64,000 nucleotides of DNA from Schistosoma haematobium (GCF_000699445.3 NC_067196.1:60269364-60333363); one strand, 5' to 3'. Positions 36,501-51,500 are shown, counted from the first letter of the stretch. Program-made: numbers and translations. Notes: generated from the letters alone by a model not told the origin.

Positions 36501-39500
36501 ATGTGTTATTCGCTCTAAAATACACTCTTATATCATGTTTGTTTAGAATCCGTTTGATTTCTTCTGATGTTTCACTACGGTAAGGTATGACTACGGTGTA
36601 CTTCCATTCTTTTCGTATACTTTCTAGTTTAGGTTTTCTTTCATTTTTAATAATCTTCTTTAAAAACCTTTTTGGGTAGTTTTTATCCCTAAGAGTAGAA
36701 AATACTTTATTTAATTCGGTTCGTTGGCCTTCCTTGTCTGTAACAATCTTAGTACTTCTGTTCATTCGATTTTTCACTACATTAATTTTCGTGCTCTGTG
36801 AATGGGCTGAATTAAAATCCAAGTATCTCTCGGAATGTGTTGATTTTCTGTAAACATTTATTTTTAACTTCTTATTATTGTGTCGACGTTCAACCAAACA
36901 ATCTAGAAATGCTAGCTTGTGGTCAACTGATTCTAATTCCTTAGTTTAGTGTTTTCAGAAATGCTGTTTGCATTGTTAAATAGTTCTTCCATACCATCCC
37001 GTTTATTGATAATAAAAATATCGTCTACATACATTAACCATAACTTTGGTGGACATAAACTCTTTGCGATTGCACTAGTTTCTAGGGAATGCATGAATAA
37101 ATTCGCTACAATCGGAGAAACTGGTGAGCCCATTGCTATACCCTCTTTCTGTCTGTAAAGTTGACCTCGAAATATGAATAAGGTAGATCAGTCGAGCAAT
37201 GGATATTATCAATGATTATTTAGAATCTGATTTAGATTTAAATTTACGATGCCCATTAGATCCATCAGAGGTTATAAAATGCTTAGAATTATGTTTAAGG
37301 ATTTAGAACCTCAGAATTTGAAAGAAAACGAACAATGAATGCACCTGCCCTATTCTAAACGATTTTAGCCATGTCATTCAAAGTTTCTTTTGGTGGCCCG
37401 AGGATCTTACTCCTATTTAGATCGTACGAATGTTTGTTATCGCCTATTCTCGTATATAATCGTCGACTTAAATCGCGTTAGTCAGTAACGGAATTAAATA
37501 AGTCAAATAACGAGAATCGACCTGTGCATACATATATTTTGTATATGAAGCGAATGAAACAGCAAAGCAAAATGACACGCAGGGAAGATGGCTGGGATGC
37601 CAACTCCCTTTTAGTCAAGCGTTACTCAATATTTATAGTCAGACAAAATAAAGCTAAAGACATGTGATTAATGGAATAAGAAGGGCACACACATATACGC
37701 TCATATAAAAACAATCAAGGCTGACAAGCGAATAATTGACAAGGTCAACATATGACTCAAGTAGAATGAATAGATTGGTTTGTCCAAAAACTAGAATAAG
37801 GTATATGGGCTTAAAATAATGACTGACACTACATTCTAACCATTGCTTACGATAATCGCGCGGACCCCAACCAGGTGGTCTGTACCTATTAACATGGCTA
37901 AGTCCAATTGTCACTGACTTCATGAGCTGATGTCATGTTTTGGTTTGATCGCCCCTAGCTTTACTCCTGCGCCGGAAAACATCGTCGGTCGAGGTAGGCG
38001 ATGGTTGGGCATACGTCCCGACCACCTCAGTTGATGAAGACTTACGACCGCATCCATCGATTTACCGCGTTTACTTAGTACTTTATCTCTACCTAAATGA
38101 CTAGTTCTAAATGCACAATCTCAAGTACACATTTAGTTTTAATGTATTCTGACACTTTAGATCATAGTGATAAAGTCACTGATCTATAACCATATACATT
38201 TTCTACCTTTTCTAATAGGTCTTTTTGTTATTGTCAAATTTATTATCTAAAATCCTTTCTTTTTCAACACTTAGACTCATTTAGCATCTGGAATGGTTCT
38301 TGTCGGTCTGAAACCTGGTACTGTAACTGTTCATTTGACTGTTGAACCTGTAGAACCTTATGCAAAACAAATAATTGCTGTATCTACTGACGGTGTGTCG
38401 ACTGACCGCTTATATGCCCAACTAACAATTGTTGTTTTATCACGGCTTGGACTGAGTTCACCACATCGGGAACCTCAACAAATAATTCTATCGCCGAATT
38501 CCCAATTAAATTTGATTCCTTGGACTGATTTGTAAGTTCTTTTGTGAAGAAATATTTATGTTTCTCTTTATTATTTCCTAAGTAAAAATATATATTATAA
38601 CACCTCAATAACTCTGACTAAATCCATGTTCCATTACATGAACTATTTCCACAGCTCAGAAATTTAAGAGTTAACTGAAAACAATACTAGCAAAAATTAA
38701 TAGTGGTCAATTTATCATATCTAAAGATTGTTTCAATGACTATGTTGACGATTCTTCCTTTAACAATGATAGATATCATCTCACCAGTCATTTGCCTTCA
38801 AGTTTAACACTTTTATTTTTAATGTCTTGCAAACTTGCTCAATTTTTTATCGAACAAATTATGACATTTGCATTATCTTCATCTCAAGTCTTTTGATTTC
38901 ACAAAGCCTATTACGCACAAATGATCTTTTTAATCTTAAAAATTATTTGCATTCTTAATATAGCTTATGTATAAAATAAGTTAGTGCTTTCTGTTCTCTA
39001 TAAACTGCATAGACCCTTTGGCACAGCAGAGCACCATGATATCCTTTATTCAAAATGAATCAGTAATATGTTGAGAGAAAAGAAGAGAAAAATTCATGAT
39101 AATATCATAGATAATAAATATTAGAGAATATAGTTCACGCAATTCAGAATATTTATTCAGTCTAAAGGTGTATCCTACTATTTATGTAAAATACGATTAA
39201 AAACCGCCTTACAATCACCACTTGTTTTTATTCTGAACTATGTCTGATCAAAAAGTAAACCATCAGGTTGCATACTCTTGTAGACCAAATATAGTGGATC
39301 TGGACTTCAATTATCCATCTTTCTACTCCATCATTTCACAAACTCTTCTAGTTACTTTTCTCATTTAGTCAATATGTAATACACTTTGCAGAAATCAACG
39401 GAATAATGTGTGGAACGTGCGTACCCCACCGAAACCTCATTTTGGTGGTAACGCATATAAAGTTATGATCTCCTCTATACCTAAGCCCTTATTATCAAGC

Positions 39501-42500
39501 CACTTGACCTACTTCGTTCTGGACAACCGGGTAACATCAAGCCTATTAGAAGCTGAATATATAAACTTGTACTTGATTTTATTGAGTTATTAACTATTTT
39601 AACAGTTACCGACAGTAGCAAGTGGAATACACATTTATCAATTTGACTTGTTATAAGTACTGCTTATCTGTTCGTTTTAAACTGCACTACTTAATTAACA
39701 GTTATTTTTATTTCACCATTTTTCTTCCTAGACATTCTGATAGCATTTTACAATACAAGATTTTAACCGTTCCACATAATAGGAATCTATCTTCAGAACA
39801 TGCTAGTCAGTTGTTAACTGTGACTCCAGATGGTATTCTACGTGCAAGTGATAAATGTTCAGAGATTGGATCAATTTGTCGAGTTACACTTCAAATTCAA
39901 TCAATGCCTAATGGAAATTTAGTGAATTCAAAGTATACACATAATTTTGACAGTTCAGTTATTCAGACATTAATTTTGGATGTATTGATTAAAGTCCCAC
40001 GTTTTATGATATTCTCTGTACCTCCTATTACTATTCCACAGAATGAAAGATTGTCAAAAGTAGTTGGTCTTCCTGTTGGCGGTCCATATAACATTAAAAT
40101 CTCGTATCATGATGAGTTAGGGCGTGTATTTGATGCAGTTTCAAGTAGGTTCTATTTTATGCTGTAATTTTGTGTTAAATATCTTAAGATCTATTTTTTT
40201 GTTTTCTGTTGAATAGGAAAATTAATTTAATGAATTTTAGTTATCAGTCAATAGTTGTTTTTCTTTATTCTATGTTTTTAATGATGGTATTAATGTATGT
40301 GTTTGGACTGTCGACAACCAGTTAGACAAGTTAACATTTAATTGTATTGATTCTAAGGTTCAGTGCTGGGAACAAGATAAGTTAGTCAGTTCCTTATAAA
40401 TGACTTAGTACATAAGTAGACTACAAGAGAGGGTAATATTTTCAGCCTTTTATCCTAGTTGATTTATCGGGTTAGGTGAGCATTAGTCGACCTCTGAGTA
40501 GTTACTAATGTCATGTTGATATTATCCTTAATTGCTTATCATATTCTAGGGATCAAGTTGCAATATTGACATTAATCTAAGTGATTTTATTTATTTTAAC
40601 ACATAGATATTGGTACAAGGAGGCACCAAATAGATATGCGCCACACAAATCTCATTTGATATGTGTGAGGGCTGTGATACTGCCTGGGCGCCCAAACCGA
40701 AGCAGGTGATTTTCTTAGGAGGGTCACACCCAGAGCCTTCGACCTGAAGGTCTGATCCACAAGGCAATGGAGCATCGTAAGGAGATGCAGTCTCATGGTA
40801 GCCGGTGACCAACGATTGGTTCATACGCCATTTGTTCCTTCAGTATAGTGGAGCTCATGTGCATCATAGGTTTGGAATCAGGGTTTTCCAACTCCCTTAG
40901 GTGGACTCCCCATGTTCACCAACCCGGTTAAAGCGCTGGACATTTGCTTTTCATCCTCTCAATTCCGTAAACAACACCCCTCTACGAGAAGGCAATGAGT
41001 AGGACTTCCGTGGTAGTGGCTGTATACGCGTGGCCACGTGGGAGCATTTCGAGAGGGAGAACGGACTCTCGACCGTACCAGGGCGTTTGGGGCAATCCAA
41101 TTGACTCACTACCACACACTATCTTTCGGTAGTCCGTTCTATAAAATCTCCCTCTGGAGAAGCAGTGTAGAACTAAGTTACTACTCCAGCATAATTCTAG
41201 ACACTAAACCATTACTATGTTGAATGGTTATATATCACCATATCGTTTTATTACTTGAAAAACCTACTCTTCCCAACAGTGGTTCCTGTCTCTGATTTTA
41301 AATCATTCAGATGCTTATGTCAATAATTCCCTGGTGGGCACCTATCATTCGTATCATACCATCTCATTTATCGATCAGCATTCTTTCCTTTCGTTTTAAC
41401 AATCGTTCATCAAATCTTAAAATCCTAATTCAGAACAACTTCATGCAGTATGGATCTTTAATTTAATTGTATATCATCACGTCATTATAATTTTTTTATT
41501 TTTATTATTAGTGGCCTTATTCAATATTATATTTTTGATGCTATGTAAAATTCTCGGCACAAGGTATTTCAAAAAGTTTCTTTGACAAAAGAACTATGAA
41601 AGAAACTGATAACTACATACATACATAAGTTTAGTAGATAAAATATCTGGAATTAAATGAAATGTTTTTTTTTAAGATTTTAATCTGTACAACTTTTTTA
41701 ATTAGAAACATGTTTAAGAATACAATTTATTGATTAGGTCAATGCTAGCAACCTGTTTGTTACAAAGTATATTTGCTAGATGAGGTATTGTAGAGCTTTT
41801 ATACCTTTGTTTGCATCTATTTATTCTAATATATTGACGTCTCGTCCTACCAGAAGTTATACAAGGAGAAAGATATGAATGAAGTGGATGGTTTATTTAT
41901 TTATTTATTTGAACACATGAATATTGGTACAAGAGAGCACCAATATATATGCGCCACACAAAACAATGAGAATTCGAAGAGAAATAGAAAAAAAGAGAGA
42001 ACAATAACAAGGAGATTGGTGTAAGGTAGTGTGGTAGTAATGAGGGAACGGAAAGGTACAATCAGAAGAAATCTTTCAGGTAAGGGAGACACAACCACTT
42101 TTTATGAAGAAAGTAAAAGAAGGTTACAGCAGGATCGCCACTGGCTTCTATTCTGAGCCATATCTGATAACGTCTCTAGCCACTGTGTAGCACCATCTCT
42201 CAGACCCCAACCAGGGAGTCGTGAAGGACCAACAGAAGCCAGTCCTTTGCAGCTTTCTTTCATGCCACGACACCATGTCATGCACTGACCACCTCTCCGC
42301 TTCTTCCAACCAGTCACAGAGTCGGCAAATAATACACAACGTGGAATTCTCTGAGACGACATTCGGAGAACATGTCCAAGCCACTGAAGTCGGTGTTTCA
42401 AGATGGTAACACCAATTGAATTATCATCTCTGTGCCCGAACACACGATGCCGAACCTCTGCATTACTGACATGGTGTTGCCACTGAATGTCAGCAATCCT

Positions 42501-45500
42501 TCGAAGAAAGCGATGATCGAACGCAGAGAGTCGTCTAACATCCTCAACTCGGAGAGACCAGGTTTCGCAAGCATAGAGCAGAACTGCTCTCACCGACGCG
42601 TTGTAGATCCGACCTTTTACAGCTAGACTAACATCGCGAAGGTGCCAAAGGTGGCCCAGATTGGCATAAGCCGCTCTGGCTTTCACTATTCGTGCATTGA
42701 TCTCATCACTCATACCCCCACCAGCTCTTATGCAGCTATCCAGATACACGAACTTCCAAACTACTTCTATTCACACAATACTCAGGGTGAGTACAGGATC
42801 AGGGGCCCGCCAGACTTGTGAACGCACTTTGAACTTGTAAGGTGCGAAACACATTTCATACCTATGGACACTGATTACCAACTGATTAAGTGCGGATTGT
42901 ATGACTTGGGTATCATCACACAGTAAGACAATATCATCCACATACTCAAGGTCTAAACGTCTTTCGCCAAGCAACAGATCCACATCACCACTACCTATGT
43001 CCATCAGAGCTGTTTCCAGAATGTCGTCATGGATAGCAAAGTTGAAGAGGAATGGTGAAATGGAGCAACCCTACCTAACCCCACTGCTCGAATGGAACAA
43101 TGGAGAGAGGTGGTTGTATGCCCTCACTCTGCCCGAGGTGTTTTTATATAGGGCTTTTAGGATGTTAATAAGCTTCTCAGGCACACCCTTCTTCAATAGA
43201 CAATCCCAGAGAACAGTCCTGTCCAACGAATCGAAGGCAGCCCTGATGTCAAGAAACACTACGATTGTTGACCTTTGATAAGTATGGCGATGTTCTAACA
43301 TTTGGCGGAGGGTGAAGATATGATCAATACATCCTCGACCAGAACGAAACCCAGCCTGCTCCTCGCGAGTCAATCTTTCTCGGGTTTTGAACAACCTACG
43401 AAGTACGATGGAAGCCAATAGCTTGGACGCAATCGGAAGTAGACTTATCCCCCGATAGTTGTTGCAGGAACGACGTGAACCCTTTTTAAAGATAGGGACA
43501 ACTATCGACTCATTCCATGACGTTGGTACACTCTCTAGTTCCCAGACCTTTGTAAACAACGTCGTCAATTCCTTAGTCAAAAAGTCACCACCATCTTTAA
43601 AAAGAGCCGGAGGTAAGTCATCTGGGCCAGGTGATTTGTAACGCTTCAAGAGTTGGAGTTCCTTGTGGACTCCCTCCTCGTTTTGTGGATCAGTCGTCAC
43701 CGGCCATGGAGGGCAGGACAGTCTGACCGATGTTGCCGGAGCAGCAGGCCAGTTGAACTGCCCTTCGAAAAATTCTGCCCATCGTCCAAGACGTCGATGG
43801 ATGTTAGTGATTGGCATCCCATCATCCTCGTAGATTGTTTCACTCACACCAGACTTCTTGCTGCCAGTGGCTCGGGTGAGTTGGAAGAGCTTCTGGTAGT
43901 TACCAGATGCAGCTGCTGCTTCCAGCTCATTAGCACGCTTCGACCACCAGGCTTCTCGGTCCTTACGCAAGCTTTGCCCAATTTCCTTACGTAACATCCT
44001 TCGTTTATGGTCAAACTCACGGTCACCCGGAGTAGACCGACGGACTTCAATGAGTTGTAAGGAGCCTGCTGAAACCCAGTGCTTATAAGCGGGACGTTTC
44101 GCGAACCTATAACTGACTGTACCCGCCATTTTCATGGCGTCATGCAATTGCAACCAATGCTCATCCATACTTTTCGGTGGAATGGAAGCTAGCCTAGAAA
44201 CTAGCTCGGTTCGATACTTACTTGCAATAGAAGTTGCAACTAGCTTGCTAACATCAATCCTTTGGTGGCGGTCACTTCGTTGTCCACTGAAAAGTAAGGC
44301 AAGATTGGCACAGATCAAGGCATGGTCAGAGTCCAGATAGGTACTCCAAAAGGAGCGGCAGTCTTTTACACAACCACGCCAGCGGTAGCTGATCGCGATG
44401 TGATCAATCTGAGTCCAGGCTTGAGATGCAGAGGGAGGACGCCAGGTGGCACATCGGCGATGACTGTGCCGGAAGTTAGTGCTAGCCAGAAACAGGTTGT
44501 GGTCTGTGCACAGTTGCAGTAGACGGTCCCCGTTATCTGACCTGCGACCAACGAGTCCCCATCGGCCACCTAAACGACTCTCTTCTGTGCCTAGACGCCC
44601 GACCTGAGCATTCAAGTCTCCGGCTAGTACTACAATATCTGTCGAACGCACTTTCTGGAGAATAACAGTTAACTGGCGGTAGAGTTCATCCTTGATTGCA
44701 TCCGGGCTGCATAGGCGGAGATGACGAAAAGACGTCGTTTCTCACGCCGATTTCTTCTCACTTTGATGAAACTTTCTAATCTAACAGCACATAACCGACT
44801 GTTAATGGGGATCCAATCGACTAGTGCTGCCTCAGCTCTAGCGCTTAGTGCGACACCAATGCCAGCGAGACCAGACGAAGATGCCACAGGGTCCCCGGAT
44901 AAGCGCACGTAAAACAAGCTTTTTGAAGTGACAGATGTAGAGCGAATTTGTAGTACTTCACCAGAGTCTTGAATACGGGTCTCGGATAGACAGCAGACAT
45001 CGATATGAAAACTTTCCAAAGACATAGCCAGCCCTATCTGTTGTCCAACCTGCATAAGTGTGCGAACGTTGAAGGCAGCCAGTTTGGATGGTGCACGTGG
45101 TTTCAGAAAAACTGCTTCAGTACTCATATTCGGTGGTAGCATACAATTTTCAACCGGACAGTGACACGAGAACGTTTAGATACAGTCGAATTTCCACCAA
45201 AGACGAGCCGCTGTATAAGTATAAAAGAGGGTGAATAATGTGGAAAACAATAATAATAATTATTATTATAATGACAATAATTGTAATGATAATAATTTGA
45301 ATCAATTGATTGTTTTTCGAAGCGAGAAAAGTAATTTCCATAGACATAGAGAGTTCATCATTTGTGTGTGGGCTGTGATACTGCCCGGGTGCCCAAACCG
45401 AAGCAGGTGGTTATCTTAGGGGGCCACACCCAGAGCCTTTGACCTAAAGGTCTAACCCACAAGGCAGTGGAGCATCGTAAGGAGATGCAATCCCATGGTA

Positions 45501-48500
45501 GCCGGTGACCAACGAGTGGTTCATACGCCATTTGTTCCTTCAGTATAGTGGAGCCCTTATGCACCATTGTTTTGGAATCCGGTTAAAGCGCCAGACATTC
45601 GTTTTCGTCCTCTCATTTTCGTAAACAACACCCCCGCCACGAGAAGGCAGTGAGTAGGACTTCCCTGGCAGAGGCTGTATACGCGCGGCCGTGTGAGAGT
45701 ATTTCGAGAGTGAGAGCGGACTCACCTCACTCTCGGCCGTACCAGGGCATTAGGGGGCTGGTTAGTATCTGATAACACCTCCTAGGAGTTTGCATAACTT
45801 TAGATGTTTACCCTGAACTATATTAATAATGACCACAAAAGATTCATCACACACCCTGCGAACTGCCTTCAACACTCTCCGAAATACAGCAATCTTTTCT
45901 CAAAAGCCCAGAAAGAATAATAGAGAACAGTAAAGAATAATAGGTAATATGCAATAATTCACAAATAGTAAATGTCGAGCCTGTTTATGTAGCAAGTCAA
46001 ACGGAAAACGTTCTTCAATAACAATAACGCATGAAAAGACCAAAAGAGCTCATAGGAAAGAGTTACACCAAGATAACTGACCTTCGACACAGTGTCTATC
46101 AAAGATTCTCCAATGGTATAAGCATTATGGGATTCCAACAGGGTGTTTAGGTGCTGTTCATGTCTCAGGCTAAAGTTGACAGTTTGACATTTAAACGGAT
46201 TGAGTGTAAGACCGTTAACAACAGAACCCCGTTCAATAAGAGACAAAAAGCTATTCATTTAAAAAGGGATATGAAAAGGTAGAAATCGACATACGTACAA
46301 TAACATTGTCCACATATTGAACGAAAGTGTTTTCTGCGGAAGATGGTAGGTCATGCACAAAAAAGAGTAAAGAAGAGGGAAAAGATCAACTCCTTGTGAC
46401 ATACCATTAGTCAGTAAAGACCTACTGACCTACTACGTTAAACAGTGTACCCTTCTCTTCCAAAGAGGTAGGAACATATCCAGTGGTTATCCAACAGTCT
46501 GTGTTGACGCTGATCAGCTTGTTAAGTAGTAGTTGTCTTGGAATAGAGTCAACGGCAGAAGCATTGTCCAGAAAACGCATCTAACATACTACTTACCCAT
46601 TTCCAAGCTGAACGTATTATGATGCAGAACAACAGCAGCATCTAAGGTGCTTCTTTTGCATTTGTAAGCAAGCCGATATAGATCAGTGTGCTGTTGTAGT
46701 GCAGACTGAAGTGGGAGTACCAATAATTTTTCTATTGTCTTGAGAAAAGCTGAAGTTATTGCTATGGATCTAAATTTTACATTCTTAACGCCAGATACTT
46801 TCTTAGGTATAGGGATTATCTTTATCTTTCTCCACATTTTCGTCATGAGATTGGTTGTGAGGGGATTTGTCAAAAAAGAATTTAGGATAACAAGTAATAA
46901 CACCAAAGGTGTTTTCCATTGAGTCATCTGTAAATAATCGCCAGTTTGTCATAAAAAACATGTTATTCAGATTTCAGATATTTTCTTCTACGTAATTTCC
47001 TTATTCGACTTTCTTCGTCTGGTGTAAAAGTGTACCCTTCCCAAGCTTACCACATACTTTAGGTAGAACACGAATCATAAAATGATTGGAACTAGACAAT
47101 GAAGCACGTTTATGAGTCACATATGTTCCCACATCATTAATAAAAACTAAGTCCAAACGATTGGAAAGATCTACTATATTTTGGTGACCTAGTGATGAAA
47201 GAAAGCTACAGTCACGTGAATTAAAATCACCACATACAACTGAAGGCAGTAAAATCAAATTCAATGAATTCGTCAGCGAAAACAGATAGTGCAAATGATG
47301 TGCAGTCCGCACTCGCGTAGATGTTGATAACATAAATATGATTGTATTGATTCAAGTGCTTTGTACGGCACCTTTAAGTTAAACAGTCGATAAAGTCGTT
47401 TGAAAGCTTAAAACATACAAGAGTAGATCGACACCAGTTTACTTTTACTAATGTAGCTATACCAGTGCCATACTTTTTCTTATTGCTTGATCAATCCTGA
47501 CGATAGACATTGAAATTTTGTAGTAATACTAAGCAATCATCTTGTGAATCATTTAAGCAGGATTCTTGAATCGTGATTATACCACAATTACGATACATGT
47601 TTTGACTTAGTAGGAATTGAAAATAGTCTATCTTACCCAATTAGTGATCGGCAGCTAGAATTCAGTAGTTTAGGAATTGACATCTGAATAATGTTCATTC
47701 TTTTCAATACATATTGCCAGCCATCACAATGTCTCTGATTGTACTTTTTGTAACTTGTGTGGAGAAGGGTCGTAAACTTTTCATAAACGCACTTGAATAA
47801 GTTATGCGTTTAATAGACACAATGATGTGTTAAAACAAACAAAAACAGGTAACTTGTTGAAATGTTTGGATGGGAGGAACAGGTAGCTCAGATATTCAAG
47901 CGGGCCACCGTACTATTTATTTAACGATCAAGAATCTATGTTTGTTGCATCATTACAATACGTTTCTTTCAATTCATTCCTAATCTGGTAATCTAGATTA
48001 TCTACTCCAGTTTAACTGTCATTTTCCGAGTTATTAGTGTTAAGCTTTCATAATATTCTCACTCATCAGTGTTTGAAGTTGTACATAGAGATCTGGTCAA
48101 GTTGACTGTAAGAATTTGATATATTCATAAATTCCTAATTGTTTATATGCTTGGTTGTTTGTTTTCCAGATGATTTCTACCAATTGAAAGCATCACTTCA
48201 TCGATCAGATTTGTTTTCTACCCATTTTATACGAGATTTTATAATTGAACAAGATTTTCCTGTAAATAATATAAACTCATACAACCCAATTCGTCATACT
48301 CCATTTGGTTTTAGTATACATTCCCTGCCATTTTCTAAGTCAACTAATCAAATTGAATTCATTCAAGATAACAAAAATTCACATTGGGCTGCCTTACGTA
48401 TTGGATTATCGAATAAAATTAATGGTGTATCACCAAGTTATTTAAGTCTACCATATAGTAATTCGTTAGATCTTCTTGGTTTAACATCTTTAATAGAAGG

Positions 48501-51500
48501 GCAATGGATGTGTTTACCAAAGTTCTCATCATCCACAACCCATTCAGGTAAGTTAGTGTCAATGTGTTTCTAATATTCGTTTTTATTTATTTAGGAAAAC
48601 GTACACATTTTGTTTTGATGTTCATCATATTCGTGATAAGAATCATACTACTTATCAATAGCTTGAGTATCTTGAGTCATAATACCAAATTAATCTCTGG
48701 GATAAGGTTGTGTAGTAATAACACATTGTCTACTTCATTTGATATAGTTTCATACCCACAATTGCTGATCTACTCGTATTACCTGAAACTTGACAATTAA
48801 ACCTAAGTATAATGACTAGTTTATAGCGCTAGTAAGCATGTATTCATTATAGGACGTAATAGAAGTTCGGATTCCATGACAACAGATTCGGTCAGTACAC
48901 CTTGTCCAGTTTTAATGAATTTTCTCTTTCAAAAAGCTGAACACCACTTAATACCTACCTGAAAATAATGTCTCTAATCCTTATACTTCACTAATACATT
49001 TGTTTAGAGGTCTATTTATCTCTAACCAATATCCATAAACATTCTAAAAATATACCATCGTATTTTACCCCTGTACATTATTTTTATGTTAGATATAACC
49101 ACTACTGCGTCTATCATCAAATTAAATTTCGTCCCCAAAAAATCTGGTCATGGACAAACGGATTTCCAAGCAAGCTACTTGAAGATCAAAATCGATAAAG
49201 TTTTTCCTCCAGGAGATTCAAAAGTTTACTTTCAAGATTCATTTCTTTCTTATTTAAACATATTCTGTTTGAGCGCTAAAATTACTACACATGTGTTGTT
49301 ATACTTTAATATGATTGCATCATCGACGTTTCTGTTTTTGGCATTCTCCTTTTATTGTAAATTTAGATAATACTTGGTCTTCAGTTGATCCATCGATCAT
49401 ATGGATTGATCAATTAAATCAAATAATTTTAGCACGTCATTCCGGTCAAGGAGTATTAACATTTTCTTTAACATCTTCATTAAAAACTTACCAACAAATC
49501 GAAACAGTAAAAAATACAACTTATTCAAATATCAAGAGTGAACCACTTACATATTTACTTAATGTACAAGTTATTCCACTTGAATTATATACATCTGGTA
49601 TACCGTCTGCAAGTTTAATATTTGTTGATTCTGGAAATAATGTAATACAAAGTGAATCTATCATATTTTCTATTGGAGTTGATCGTCTATCACGAAGTGA
49701 ATCATTTCTATCAATGTTACGCTTTCTTATTCAATTACCTATCAAAGAAAGGTTTGTTTTAAAAATTATTTCTATCTTTTTTTTTGTAATTAATCACGTT
49801 ATATTAATTAAACATTTCATGTTTTCTTTACTCTATCACGAATTTAAAATTCAGTCACAGTTAACTGTTTTTACTATACAAATTGCATTGGATTACTTTA
49901 TGGAAGTATATATTTCACTCGACCTTCTCTCAAACACTTTATATTCAGCAAAGTTGCATTCATTAAAAAAAATCATAATTTGACTATGAGTATGCCTTAG
50001 TCATTGAAATTGAGTGTAGTAATCTAAAGCTGGCATCCTTACCATGTTTAATCCTAAAGAGATGACTATGTAAATCCATTGAACTGTCGTGTCAAATATT
50101 TCATAATTCTATTCAATTAATATTGATATTGACGCATAGTGAGAATTGTCATGAAAGATTTAGTTGTTTAAAGTTATTCAATTCAGTTATATCAAGATAT
50201 GTATTGATCTGAATATGATTTGCCAATTTTTCTTTCCGGTAACCCTTTTCCCACATACATTTTATTTTGACTGAATATACGTTTAATTTAATGATATTAT
50301 GTCAGATTAAGTTATGTGAAAATAACGCTGAAAACTCTATCGCAATCTTTACATTAATGGCAAAAAGGATTTTTTTGAAGAATATCATTCTTTAGATTGC
50401 TCGCCTCTCATCTAATTGTAACTAGGATATCAGTGAACTAATATATAGCCCCCAAATGCCCTGGTACGGCCGAGAGTGGGGAGAGTCCGCTCTCACTCTC
50501 GAAATGCTCTCAAATGGCCACGCGTATATGGCCTCCGCCAGGGAAGTCCTACTCACTGCCTTCTCGGGGCGGGGATGTTTACGAAAATGAGAGGACGCAA
50601 AGCGAATGTCCGGCGATTTAACCGGATTCCAAACCAATGGTGCACATGGGCTCCAGTATCCTGAAGGAACAAATGGCGTATGAACCAATCGTTGGTCACT
50701 GGTTACCTTGGGACTGCATCTCCTTACGATGCTCCACTGCCCTGTGGGTTAGACCTTCAGGTCGAAGGCTCTGGGTGTGGCCCCCTAAGAAAACCACCTG
50801 CTTCGGTTTGGGCACCCGGGCAGTATCGCAGCCCTCACACATATCAAATGAGATTTGTGTGGCGCATATCTATTTGGTGCCTCCTTATACCAATATCTTT
50901 AATATATATATGATTTTCATGATCTTTTGATAATATTTATGTAGAACATAAATTGAATACTTTCTTTAGTGCTTTCTCCAAGGAATTCTACCTTCACCTT
51001 TTAAAGCTTTTTGCCTACTACGCAACATGCATATTACTTTATTTCTTATCTTCAAAGTGTGATGTTACTAATTTCTAGACTATTCATGAATAATTAGTTG
51101 GTAGATTTTTATTAGATTTACAATGTTCATGGAGGTTAAAGTGCATTATATAACCCTATTTTAAGTACTATTAAAATTTATCTCAGCTGTCAGTTAATCA
51201 AACATAATTGACGTAGGACGTCACTCAAGCGCTCACATAAGCTTAAGTTTTCACACCACATCTTCCCACAAAAATAATATTAACAAAATACTTAGCATAT
51301 AAAGAAGTTGAAATATTGACAATAAGAATATGAACTTAGTATGGAGAAAAAATAAGCTTATAAAATAAAGGAGTATGAAATAATCTTAAAATTCAGAAGT
51401 AAAAAGAAGATAATTGATGAATAGTGCATACTCGAATCATCGCGATCAATTTCGAGCTTTGTTCCTAAATATCTCCAATTATGAATAGTGATTGTCCTAC

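Larger units (their letters stand above)
35630..37310 (-). mobile_element. Penelope-like retroelement, 5'-truncated and rearranged
   Basis: On the - strand: RT palm remnant, then a GIY-YIG endonuclease ORF, then ~450 bp of 3' sequence ending in a hammerhead-like motif. The RT has 'LYRQKEGIAMGSPVSPIVAN' and 'WLMYVDDIFII'; the order RT then GIY-YIG is diagnostic of Penelope-like elements. At about 37195 the orientation flips: 37200-37305 on the + strand encodes YLESDLDLNLRCPLDP…CLELCLR, the RT segment that should lie just upstream of the - strand part. Parts of the RT are missing, so it is dead. Confidence 0.85.
34549..38274 (+). other. NUP210 intron 18
   Basis: 3.7 kb, largely made of inserted elements on the opposite strand: SINE-like repeat (34875-35141), Penelope-like element (35630-37310) and RTE fragment (37826-38075). 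The stretch 37320-37820 includes 'cgtatataatcgtcgactta' and its near-inverse 'taacgagaatcgacctgtgc', suggesting another old repeat, not identified. Confidence 0.6.
40145..48169 (+). other. NUP210 intron 20, the 8 kb retroelement nest
   Basis: The largest intron of the gene. Almost all of it is retroelement DNA on the opposite strand: SINE-like repeat (40585-41094), CR1 tail (41496-41590), a nearly complete RTE (41891-45757) and a CR1-like LINE (45860-47890). Confidence 0.75.

Noticed and set aside
36949..37158. 69-codon + strand ORF
   Set aside because: Shadow of the Penelope-like reverse transcriptase on the - strand.
43459..44912. Several + strand ORFs of 60-125 codons
   Set aside because: They are opposite-strand shadows of the RTE endonuclease-RT coding region.
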